A DNA stretch of 11,151 nt from JBBIVP01 sp037439705 [NCBI: bacterium] (lineage in GTDB: Bacteria > JBBIVP01), in the NCBI GenBank assembly GCA_037439705.1, contig JBBIVP010000054.1, forward strand, positions 1 through 11,151, read 5' to 3'. Below the pieces are notes generated by a model, which worked only from the letters and a program-made list of their open reading frames with translations, was not told where the DNA came from and did not search any database. This document shows, one piece after another, positions 1 through 6,750 of this stretch (position 1 is its first letter; each line of letters starts with the position of its first letter). Made by a program: the position numbers and the translations under genes.

Positions 1-37
1 CTTAAATTTTCTCATTCAAACTCATAAAATGTCGCAT

Positions 38-66
38 ATGTATATAACTTATACATTGACTTGACA
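38..66 (+). promoter_or_regulatory. Putative hisG promoter with operator-like dyad
   Basis: A perfect 7-bp inverted repeat, ATGTATA (38-44) and TATACAT (50-56), is separated by TAACT. It abuts a doubled TTGAC element: TTGACT at 56-61 and consensus TTGACA at 61-66. A -10 box is poorly defined; the best options are TAGTTT (79-84) or TATTCC (84-89). If the promoter is real, the transcript starts at or very near the ATG at 92. The dyad touching the -35 would suit a repressor site. The repeat and TTGACA are seen; the regulatory role is inferred. Confidence 0.4.
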
Positions 67-91
67 ATTTTTTTTGTGTAGTTTATTCCCC

Positions 92-1141
92 ATGAAGAAA
101 GAAAATGTAATAGTAAAATTTGGTCTTCCCACCGGAAGCCTCAACAAGCAGGGAAGAGGAGATACGGAATCAATCCTGAAAAGAGCAGGATTTGACATAA
201 GGGGATACGCTCCTGACTCAAGGGTTTACAAGCCTGAATTCAGGAATCACCCGAACATAATACCCGTTCCATTAAGACCACAGAGGGCACCTGATGAACT
301 TATGAAAGGAAATGTAGATATCGCTATCTTAGGCAATGACTGGGCTATGGAATGGAGGTACAGGGGAACAGAAATAAACAAATATCTGTTATGTGACCTT
401 GAATATGGAAAAGTTAAACTTGTATTTATCGTTCCGGGAGATTCAGATTATTTAAACCTTGAGGATTATGTGGAAAAGAAATGTAAAAGTGGTGAAGAAA
501 TTGCCTGCTATACCGAATACATCTATACTGCTTCTGCTCACATCTCAAATACTGAGGCGTATAAAAAATATTTTGGTTCAAAAAAGCCTGTGATTGAAAT
601 AAAAGGTGAAAAAATATGGGGAGAAAACGAAAAAGTAAAAATTATATTTTCTGAAGGAGACACAGAATCCACCGTATGGGCTGGATTTACAGACCTTGCT
701 TTTGACAATACCCAGACGGGAAACACAATAGCCCAATATGGGTTAAGAATCCTTGAAGAAAAGGGCTCATCTACAGCCTGCCTCTACATGAGCCCATTTG
801 CAAGCAAAGACCCACGAAAAATGGAAGAAATAATGCTTATAAAATCAAAGCTTGAAGGAGTTGCTCTCGCTCAGAAATACAAATATATCGTCTTCAATGT
901 AGAAAACAAAAACCTTCAACCCCTTTTAAAAGAACTCAAGGAGAAAAAACTTTTCGCCCACGAACTTGTTCCGAGAAAGGGAAAGAAATTCAGCGAGGTA
1001 TCCATAGAAATACCGATTTCCTCTTATCCCGAACTTGACAGGGTGCTTAAAAAATACAATGTAAAGGATGTAATAACCTTACATCCAGAAAGACTAATCC
1101 CTGATTATGGGACTTCTGACAGTTCTGATAATAACTCTTAA
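92..1141 (+). CDS. hisG: ATP phosphoribosyltransferase, divergent long form
   Basis: Predicted first enzyme of histidine synthesis, joining ATP and PRPP in the cytoplasm. Of 349 residues, the N-terminal part (about 5-120) carries HisG landmarks: GLPTGSLN, RPQRAPDEL, DIAILGNDW and a following LEYGKVKLVFIVP. The PRPP loop is DNTQTGNTI (205-213), matching the family D-x-x-x-TG-x-T pattern. Residues about 255-338 resemble the C-terminal regulatory domain of long-form HisG, ending LKKYNVKDVITLHPERLI. It is longer than the usual 280-300 residues; extra sequence lies around 165-190, before the SEGDTES segment that replaces the usual GSVE. The ATG at 92 is chosen over an in-frame TTG at 74 because homology begins there; neither has a clear Shine-Dalgarno site. 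No other his gene lies in the window. The fold family is fairly sure; activity as true HisG is less so. Confidence 0.8.
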   Translation: MKKENVIVKFGLPTGSLNKQGRGDTESILKRAGFDIRGYAPDSRVYKPEFRNHPNIIPVPLRPQRAPDELMKGNVDIAILGNDWAMEWRYRGTEINKYLLCDLEYGKVKLVFIVPGDSDYLNLEDYVEKKCKSGEEIACYTEYIYTASAHISNTEAYKKYFGSKKPVIEIKGEKIWGENEKVKIIFSEGDTESTVWAGFTDLAFDNTQTGNTIAQYGLRILEEKGSSTACLYMSPFASKDPRKMEEIMLIKSKLEGVALAQKYKYIVFNVENKNLQPLLKELKEKKLFAHELVPRKGKKFSEVSIEIPISSYPELDRVLKKYNVKDVITLHPERLIPDYGTSDSSDNNS

Positions 1142-2039
1142 CCTCAACCGGTTTTTTCTCGGAATGGGAACGGACATTACCTTCAGCATTAAAATAGATG
1201 AAAAGTGCACAGAAGAAAAAGCCAACAGACTCATTACTCTGTGTTACAGGGAAATCAAAAGGATAGAAACCTCCTCCAGCAGGTGGTCTGAATCAAGCAT
1301 CACTGAAGAAATTAACAGGAATGCCGGAATAAAACCTGTTGAAATTTCAGAAGAATTCTTAAAACTCTTAAATGAAATCGGAGAAATTTACAAAAACACG
1401 GATAAAATGTTTGATATAACTGTCTGCCCCTTGATAAAACTCTGGAACGTAACCGAAAGGAAAAAGCCACCTTCTCCTTATGAAGTTAAAAATCTCCTTC
1501 AACTTGTAGGCTACGAAAAAATTTTATTTGATAAGAATTCCATTTTTCTGCCCGAAAAAGGAATGTGCCTTGACCTTGATGGTGTATTAAAAGGCTATGC
1601 AGTGGATAGGGCTTCGGAAATAATCCTCACCGGAGGCTGCTCATCTTTTCTTGTAAAAATCGGAGGAAGCCTCAATCTGAAAAACATGAAGAAAAGTGTA
1701 GAAATTCCAGCACCCAGGAAAGGATTAAAATCCTTGAAAATAGAACTGGAAAATGGCGCTATAGCAACATCCGGGGATTACACAAGATTTTTCATTTACA
1801 GGGGGAAAAGGTATCATGACCTTATTGACCCGGAAAATGGGTACCCATCAAACGGATGTGCCTCCGCTACGGTGATTTCAGAAAGCGGGATGCTCTCGGA
1901 CGCCCTTTCAACAGCAATAGCAATAAGAGGAGAAGAGGGATTTAAATTTTTAGAAAAATTTGGAGCATCTGCTCTTTGCATTGAAGAGAACGGCGAAATC
2001 AAGAAAACGAAATTTTTCCCGGATTTTTCTCAGAACTGA
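1107..2039 (+). CDS. apbE: FAD:protein FMN transferase (ApbE family)
   Basis: ApbE proteins use FAD and Mg2+ to attach FMN covalently to threonine or serine of target proteins such as Rnf/Nqr subunits. The 310 residues show the family in order: FFLGMGTDITFSI (16-28), SSRWSESSITEEIN, FDITVCPLIKLWN (102-114), DLDGVLKGYAVDRA (156-169), KIGGSLN, ATSGDYTRFF (220-229), YHDLIDPENGYP (236-247) and SDALSTAIAI (264-273). D265 and T269 fit the Mg2+-binding positions. The start lies inside hisG (35-base overlap, no visible Shine-Dalgarno), suggesting coupled translation; ATG 1164 is an alternative, but it would remove residues just before MGTD. The hydrophobic N-terminus (1-19) lacks a lipobox, so export is uncertain. 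No flavinylation target is seen nearby. Confidence 0.93.
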   Translation: MGLLTVLIITLNLNRFFLGMGTDITFSIKIDEKCTEEKANRLITLCYREIKRIETSSSRWSESSITEEINRNAGIKPVEISEEFLKLLNEIGEIYKNTDKMFDITVCPLIKLWNVTERKKPPSPYEVKNLLQLVGYEKILFDKNSIFLPEKGMCLDLDGVLKGYAVDRASEIILTGGCSSFLVKIGGSLNLKNMKKSVEIPAPRKGLKSLKIELENGAIATSGDYTRFFIYRGKRYHDLIDPENGYPSNGCASATVISESGMLSDALSTAIAIRGEEGFKFLEKFGASALCIEENGEIKKTKFFPDFSQN

Positions 2040-2045
2040 AAAATC
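2022..2045. terminator. Weak A/T-rich hairpin between convergent genes
   Basis: GATTTTT-CT-CAG at 2022-2033 can pair with CTGAAAAATC at 2036-2045, with a two-base bulge. The hairpin spans the apbE stop codon (2037-2039), five bases from the end of the facing FecR gene. It could end transcription from either side, but the stem is almost all A-T and there is no clean T-tract. Confidence 0.25.
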
Positions 2046-2049
2046 AAAA

Positions 2050-2673
2050 TTATTCCCATCCAGAATCTTTTTTTAATTTTTCCATCTCTTCAGGACTTAT
2101 TGATCCGGGTTCGCTCTGAACCCCTTTATCGGATATTGATATAGTATATCCATTATCAAGAGACACAGAAACCTCTTCCTGTTTATCCTTTACCACTGCC
2201 TTCCCCTCAAGGCAGTAAACAAAAGTGGCATCCTTTGAAATTTTTATGAAAACGAAACTTTTGCGCTTTCCAAAGATCAATCCATACGGTGTCTCAATTT
2301 CTGGAATTATTTCCACTCCCCTCCTGTTTTCTATTTTTACAAAGAACGAACCTTCATCCATTATAACCCTGCTTAAAAATTCTCCCTTTGGCGTTGAAAT
2401 GGCATGAAAAATTTTGATGCGGGAATTATTCCCCATTTTTATGAAATATCCTCCTTCAAAAATCATCTCAACCCTTCCATCCCTCCCAGTAATTATCACA
2501 TCACCCTCCCCTATTGTTAAACCCTCAACAATTTTCCCGGATTCACTCGCCCCTCTTCTTTTTATCTTCACATCCCCTTCAACCCTTCCAAAGTGCCCAA
2601 TTATCTGGGAATAAGAAATACTGGGGAAAAAGATAAAAATAAAAAAAATAGTTGAATACTTTCTCACCTCCAT
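2050..2673 (-). CDS. Secreted FecR-domain protein
   Basis: A 207-residue exported protein. A signal peptide covers about 1-22 (basic start MEVRK, hydrophobic core FFIFIFFPSI, likely cleavage after SYS). The remainder matches the FecR-type beta-domain: HFGRVEGDVKIKR, then EGLTIGEGDVIITGRDGRVEMIF (written here only as landmarks at about 50-72), IKMGNNSRIKI, and DEGSFFVKI (106-114). Family FecR domains sense or bind ligands at the cell envelope. This one lacks the N-terminal anti-sigma part and transmembrane helix of true FecR and has no sigma factor beside it, so iron regulation should not be assumed. The start is set by a strong Shine-Dalgarno (GGAGGTG, complement of 2678-2684) five bases upstream. 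It converges on apbE with ten bases between them. Confidence 0.82.
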   Translation of the reverse strand: MEVRKYSTIFFIFIFFPSISYSQIIGHFGRVEGDVKIKRRGASESGKIVEGLTIGEGDVIITGRDGRVEMIFEGGYFIKMGNNSRIKIFHAISTPKGEFLSRVIMDEGSFFVKIENRRGVEIIPEIETPYGLIFGKRKSFVFIKISKDATFVYCLEGKAVVKDKQEEVSVSLDNGYTISISDKGVQSEPGSISPEEMEKLKKDSGWE

Positions 2674-2704
2674 TTTTCACCTCCGGAAGAATATCCCTAA
2701 CATG

Positions 2705-2876
2705 TTATTTCTTCTCCATTTCAAATATGTGTTTTATTTTTCCTTTTAAAGGAGGAAGTTCTTTTTTGAGAATCTCCCATATAATTCTCAGGTTGATCCC
2801 AAAATACGCATGTGCAATCCTGTTCCTGAATCCAATCATCCCTTTCCTGATATTTGTTTCTTATTTCATTTGGCTT
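2705..2876 (-). pseudogene. HepT (DUF86/HEPN) toxin remnant, C-terminal part
   Basis: Read on the minus strand, KPNEIRNKYQE (2876-2844) followed by a frame change near 2840-2850 and then GMIGFRNRIAHAYFGINL and ELPPLKGKIKHIF gives the C-terminal half of a HepT/DUF86 HEPN protein, ending at the TAA at 2705-2707. RNRIAHAY (2827-2804) is the R-X4-H-X-Y motif of HepT RNases, including the tyrosine that MntA modifies. The second frame opens only after a stop at 2861-2863 and has no proper start. The N-terminal half (roughly 60 residues) and the IPW segment typical before the GMxxFRN motif are missing. It is a relic, not a working toxin. Family recognition is from memory of the motif. Confidence 0.72.
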
Positions 2877-2948
2877 AATTCTTTCAGGGGTTAGCAAATC
2901 AACTCTGGTTCCAAAAATTTCTTCCGGCCTTTTCATCAGCTCATTATT
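2877..2948 (-). pseudogene. MntA-type nucleotidyltransferase antitoxin remnant
   Basis: NNELMKRPEEIFGTRVDLL followed by TPERI (2948-2877) resembles the C-terminal end of minimal nucleotidyltransferases (LEEIFGxxVDLVTPE). It runs straight into the HepT-like residues, as expected if a deletion fused the last part of mntA to the middle of hepT. An in-frame TAA at 2949-2951 separates it from a further 18 codons beginning at ATG 3005. The catalytic GSxxRG and DxD part of the enzyme is absent. Confidence 0.55.
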
Positions 2949-3010
2949 TTATTTATTTTTCTCATCTAAACCGTATTTCTGGAATGAACAGTATTCTTTA
3001 ACCATTCCTT

Positions 3011-3102
3011 CGGAGAGGGTGGGATTCGAACCCACGGTCCCGCTCATCACGGGACAACCGCTTAGCAGGCGGCTGCCTTAGACCTATCTCGGCCACCTCT
3101 CC
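3011..3102 (-). tRNA. tRNA-Ser, anticodon GCU
   Basis: The minus strand folds as a class II tRNA. The acceptor GGAGAGG (3096-3102) pairs with CCTCTCC (3012-3018), with discriminator G. The anticodon stem GCCGC/GCGGT carries the loop CTGCTAA, giving anticodon GCT (serine AGC/AGU codons). A long variable arm has a CCCG/CGGG stem, and the T arm is GTGGG-TTCGAAT-CCCAC. The long variable arm and G discriminator fit serine. The 3' CCA is not encoded, so it must be added after transcription. Confidence 0.97.
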
Positions 3103-3112
3103 TTAAAGAAAA

Positions 3113-3140
3113 GTATTACACAGGAAATAGAAAATCTCAA
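3113..3140 (-). promoter_or_regulatory. tRNA-Ser promoter
   Basis: On the minus strand, TTGAGA (3135-3140) and TAATAC (3113-3118) are separated by 16 bases. They lie about ten bases upstream of the mature tRNA 5' end. Both boxes match the housekeeping consensus at five and four positions, and the placement fits a short 5' leader removed by RNase P. Confidence 0.6.
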
Positions 3141-3163
3141 CCTTTTTCATAAATAACTGGAAA

Positions 3164-3192
3164 TTCTGAATTGATTGAGATATTTTTGTAAT
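3164..3192 (+). promoter_or_regulatory. Possible promoter of the RluA-type gene
   Basis: TGTAAT at 3187-3192 matches five of six -10 bases. The -35 position 17 bases upstream (TTCTGA, 3164-3169) is weak. The start site would leave about 12 untranslated bases before ATG 3211, with no Shine-Dalgarno site. Confidence 0.25.
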
Positions 3193-3210
3193 GGAAACCG
3201 AATATTCATC

Positions 3211-4074
3211 ATGAAGTTTGTAGCAGACAAAAGGGGAAGATTGGATGTCTTTCTGTGTGAGAAATTGAACCTCTCAAGAAGAAGGGCAGTTTTCCTTATA
3301 AAAAACGGGATGGTTCTGGTCAACGGAAAACCCTCAAAAAAGGGAGAAATTCTTCAACACGGAGATGAAATTTTCGTAAAAGAACACCCAATAGAAGAAG
3401 TGCCTCCAGATTTTGAAATTGACCTCCCCGTAATTTTTGAAAACGAGGACATTATTGCAATCAAAAAACCCGCCGGAATTCCGGTGGAACCTGTAAAGCC
3501 GGGCGAAAAGGAGACAGTAGCCAATTTCATTAAAACAAAATTTCCAGAAACTGCTGAATTCGGGTTGACAAAGAGGTCATGTGGGATACTCAACAGACTT
3601 GATACAATGGCTTCTGGAATTATTCTATCTGCAAAGAACAGAAAAGCCTTTTCCTACCTGAGAACCCTTTTTCAAGAAAGGAAGATACTGAAGGAATTTG
3701 AAGTTCTGGTATCAGGAAGAATAGAAAAGAATGGAAAAATAACTCTTCCTCTCGCCCATCATCCAAAAAACAAAAAAAAGATGATAGTTGTAGAAGAAAA
3801 CACAATTTACAGGGGAAAGGCTTATCCAGCAATTACAATTTACAAACCGGAAAAGTATTGTCCTGACCACACCCATCTATGCGTGGTTATAAAAACAGGA
3901 GTCACTCATCAGATAAGAGTCCACATGAGTTATATAAATCACCCTGTAATAGGAGATACGCTTTACGGCGGTCCACCCGCAGAAAGGCTTTATATCCACC
4001 TGAGAAAACTTCGCTTTCAATGGATGGATGGAAAGGAGATTAAAATCCTTTCAAAGGAACCTCTGGAAATTTAA
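3211..4074 (+). CDS. RluA-family RNA pseudouridine synthase
   Basis: Converts uridine to pseudouridine in rRNA or tRNA; the exact target cannot be read from the sequence. The 287 residues begin with an S4 RNA-binding domain (about 1-60: RLDVFLCEKLNLSRRRAVFL, MVLVNGKPSKKGEILQHGD). The catalytic domain follows, with FENEDIIAIKKPAGIPV (76-92). The catalytic motif reads LNRLDTMASGIIL, D131 being the catalytic aspartate; the family histidine of HRLD is asparagine here. HQIRVHMSYINHPVIGDTLYGG (about 234-255 region) closes the active site. ATG 3211 is chosen because the S4 domain begins at once; an in-frame TTG at 3175 only adds 12 unlike residues. It ends two bases before the facing gene at 4077. 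Confidence 0.93.
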   Translation: MKFVADKRGRLDVFLCEKLNLSRRRAVFLIKNGMVLVNGKPSKKGEILQHGDEIFVKEHPIEEVPPDFEIDLPVIFENEDIIAIKKPAGIPVEPVKPGEKETVANFIKTKFPETAEFGLTKRSCGILNRLDTMASGIILSAKNRKAFSYLRTLFQERKILKEFEVLVSGRIEKNGKITLPLAHHPKNKKKMIVVEENTIYRGKAYPAITIYKPEKYCPDHTHLCVVIKTGVTHQIRVHMSYINHPVIGDTLYGGPPAERLYIHLRKLRFQWMDGKEIKILSKEPLEI

Positions 4075-4076
4075 GT

Positions 4077-4274
4077 TTATTTCTTGGAATGGACCTTTAT
4101 GAAATAGGAAAGGGAGCGATTATAAGTCTTTTCTGCCTCAGGTGGAAATAGACACCCTGGAAGTTGTTTCATCTCCCAGTGATATCTTAAACATTCACAA
4201 CATTTGCCCTTCCTGGGACAGGGCTCATAGGTGCAGGTACAGAATTCAAGGTTTTCCTTTATGTTGCATTCCAT
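4077..4274 (-). CDS. Small cysteine-rich protein (DUF6485-like)
   Basis: A 65-residue protein with eight cysteines (3, 12, 14, 19, 25, 26, 28, 41), arranged CTCTYEPCPRKGKCCECLRYH, which suggests a bound metal ion or cluster. I recall this pattern, with the PEAEKTY(N/D)RS tail, as a small uncharacterised family (DUF6485) of anaerobic bacteria; no function is known to me. It starts four bases after the serS stop. Its Shine-Dalgarno (AAGGGGTG on the minus strand) is made from the last codons and stop of serS, so the two are cotranscribed and probably translationally coupled. No signal peptide, so it is cytoplasmic. Confidence 0.85.
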   Translation of the reverse strand: MECNIKENLEFCTCTYEPCPRKGKCCECLRYHWEMKQLPGCLFPPEAEKTYNRSLSYFIKVHSKK

Positions 4275-4278
4275 TTTT

Positions 4279-5565
<1,287 letters not shown>

Positions 5566-5578
5566 TTAAATTTTCTCT

Positions 5579-5606
5579 ATTTTATAAATTACCACCAATT
5601 TAGCAA
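5579..5606 (-). promoter_or_regulatory. serS promoter
   Basis: On the minus strand, TTGCTA (5601-5606) and TAAAAT (5579-5584) are separated by 16 bases. This predicts a start near 5572, about 22 bases before the serS ATG. It would serve serS and the cysteine-rich gene behind it. Confidence 0.5.
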
Positions 5607-5650
5607 GCATTTATTGGTTTAAAAGGAACTTATTGTATGTGAGGTAAAAA

Positions 5651-5701
5651 ATGCTGGTGAAAGTGACGAGCAGGCGAAAGGATAAAATGTTCTATTTTTA
5701 G
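5651..5701 (+). CDS. Possible 16-residue peptide
   Basis: ATG with GAGGT five bases upstream encodes MLVKVTSRRKDKMFYF and then TAG. It is basic and has no recognisable family. It could be a short peptide or the broken start of a lost gene; the latter seems more likely. Confidence 0.15.
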   Translation: MLVKVTSRRKDKMFYF

Positions 5702-5850
5702 AAAACGAAATGTTAAGAAAAATTAGAAAAATGACAAATTTTTAAAAAGTCTCAATTCTCTTGATTCCTAAAAGGACTATCTAAAGATATAGAATACTGG
5801 GCAGATCAGCTTGATTATGCCTATGAAAATAAAAGAAGGAGGTATACATA

Positions 5851-6081
5851 ATGACATATATTTCAAATAGATTTAATTATGAGGAAAGACGGCAAAATTT
5901 TTGTATGGTTTCTGAAAAAGGTAAAACGCTGTGTCATAATTCAAAAACGAATTGTTTCTTTTCCATCTTAATCATCAAAAATGGCAAAATTTTACTCCTT
6001 TTATCCCACCAGTTTAAAAAGAAAGGAATTGTGACCCATCCTCTTGTGAGCTTAACTTGGTGTCAAGTCTTGAATTTTTGA
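5851..6081 (+). CDS. Possible small protein of unknown function
   Basis: A 76-residue frame preceded by a near-perfect Shine-Dalgarno (AGAAGGAGGT, 5834-5843) with seven bases to the ATG. The ATG overlaps the TAA of an upstream frame (TAATG), an arrangement common in two-gene operons including toxin-antitoxin pairs. I do not recognise the protein. It has four cysteines and a hydrophobic patch CFFSILIIKNGKILLLL (about 35-51). The upstream partner has no start codon, so this may be a remnant whose ribosome site survived. Confidence 0.28.
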   Translation: MTYISNRFNYEERRQNFCMVSEKGKTLCHNSKTNCFFSILIIKNGKILLLLSHQFKKKGIVTHPLVSLTWCQVLNF

Positions 6082-6186
6082 AATTTTCTTTAATTTTTGG
6101 TGACAAATTCCTCGGGTCAAAAAGGTCATCCAAATTATTTCGTTAAAAATTGTAAAATATCGCAAATATAACCTGTGCATAAAAAC

Positions 6187-6216
6187 TTGAAAATGTAATG
6201 TGTTATGGGATATAAT
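6187..6216 (+). promoter_or_regulatory. Promoter of the small exported peptide
   Basis: TTGAAA (6187-6192) and consensus TATAAT (6211-6216) are 18 bases apart. The predicted start near 6223 would place the transcript start at or inside the AAGGA element (6224-6228). This is one of the best consensus promoters in the window. Confidence 0.6.
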
Positions 6217-6239
6217 TTTAAAAAAGGAATTTCTGGAGA

Positions 6240-6437
6240 ATGATTGGCAAAAAAATAATCATAGGTGTTGGAATGTTAATGGTTCTGGCGGGTATCGTTT
6301 ATGGAAGAGAAGTTCCTTCCATCAAAAAAACCAAGGAACTTGAGGAAAAAGAAGAAAAGATGGAACGGGTATTAAAAACACTTGCAAAGGAAGACCCAAA
6401 AATAGCTCATGTCTTGAAACAAGAAGGAATTTTGTAA
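6240..6437 (+). CDS. Small exported helical peptide, unknown function
   Basis: A 65-residue protein. Residues 1-22 form a signal peptide or single membrane helix (MIGKK, then IIIGVGMLMVLAGIV, possible cleavage after VYG). The rest is highly charged and likely one helix: KKTKELEEKEEKMERVLKTL, with acidic and basic residues alternating and leucines at heptad-like spacing. I recognise no family. GGAG lies too close to the ATG (two bases), while AAGGA at 6224-6228 is 11 bases away. It has its own strong promoter and no partner gene, so it is probably expressed alone in the envelope. Confidence 0.6.
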   Translation: MIGKKIIIGVGMLMVLAGIVYGREVPSIKKTKELEEKEEKMERVLKTLAKEDPKIAHVLKQEGIL

Positions 6438-6541
6438 TTAAGTTCCCCAACTTTTAGCCAATTTTTCTTAGGTATTCAATCTTTCCCATTAAATCATTTA
6501 AAAATGTAACCCATCTCTGAAGAAAAAGATAGGAGATTGGG

Positions 6542-6656
6542 ATGAATGACGATATAGAGAAGATTTTTTAAATCCCGCTGAACTCAAAGAAAGATAGATG
6601 CCAAACTTAAAAATCTCTTCTCCGTAAACGATTTGACACGCCCTCTCACTCCTTAA
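6542..6656 (+). pseudogene. Frameshifted small gene, unknown family
   Basis: AGGAG at 6531-6535 lies six bases before ATG 6542, but the frame stops after MNDDIEKIF. Adding one T in the T-run near 6563-6568 and one A near 6588-6594 would restore one frame reading MNDDIEKIFLNPAELKE, KIDAKLKNLFSVNDL and TRPLTP, ending at TAA 6654-6656. That gives a 38-residue helical peptide. It is either a decayed gene or carries sequencing errors in homopolymers. Family unknown. Confidence 0.3.
6556..6622. repeat. Imperfect inverted repeat, 15-16 bp arms
   Basis: AGAGAAGATTTTTTAA (6556-6571) faces TTAAAAATCTCTTCTC (6607-6622) across 35 bases, differing by one insertion and end bases. It overlaps the frameshifted small gene. 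It could form a hairpin in RNA, or be the ends of a short lost element. No target duplication is evident. Confidence 0.35.
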
Positions 6657-6715
6657 TGACGCGCATATCTTAACTTTTCCAGAAAACTCATGTCCAAACT
6701 CATATTTAGCAAGTC

Positions 6716-6744
6716 TTCACTTTTTCTATTTTTTAAAATATAAT
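6716..6744 (+). promoter_or_regulatory. mutS promoter giving a leaderless mRNA
   Basis: Consensus TATAAT at 6739-6744 has TTCACT (6716-6721, four of six -35 bases) 17 bases upstream. The mutS ATG is at 6751, six bases after the -10 box, where transcription would normally start. No Shine-Dalgarno site could fit. The boxes are seen; leaderless initiation is inferred from spacing. Confidence 0.65.
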
Positions 6745-6750
6745 ATCCGC

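Larger units (their letters stand above)
6438..6750. other. Degraded stretch upstream of mutS
   Basis: No intact gene. It holds a frameshifted small frame on the plus strand (6542-6656), an imperfect inverted repeat (6556-6571 with 6607-6622), a minus-strand open tail of about 33 codons ending at 6454 that includes LQRWVTFLNDLMGKIEYL, and the mutS promoter. A short AAGTT-CCCC-AACTT hairpin after 6437 is too weak to call a terminator. Confidence 0.45.

Noticed and set aside
74-91. TTG start extending HisG by six residues
   Set aside because: The extra residues (MCSLFP) are unlike the family, the TTG overlaps the promoter zone, and ATG 92 fits the homology.
2981-3008. Terminator after tRNA-Ser (GGAATG/CATTCC hairpin)
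   Set aside because: Six base pairs around a 16-base loop with no T-tract after it.
2854-3081. 75-codon plus-strand frame crossing the tRNA
   Set aside because: It runs antisense through tRNA-Ser and the toxin remnant and has no ribosome site or protein-like composition.
2940-3110. Attachment-site repeat of the tRNA 3' end
   Set aside because: No second copy of the T-arm/acceptor sequence appears in the window, so integration cannot be shown.
3175-3210. TTG start extending the RluA-type protein by 12 residues
   Set aside because: The S4 domain begins right after ATG 3211, and no ribosome site supports the TTG.
6454-6556. Minus-strand gene tail containing LQRWVTFLNDLMGKIEYL
   Set aside because: Protein-like but only about 33 codons after a stop, without start or family; noted as part of the degraded stretch only.
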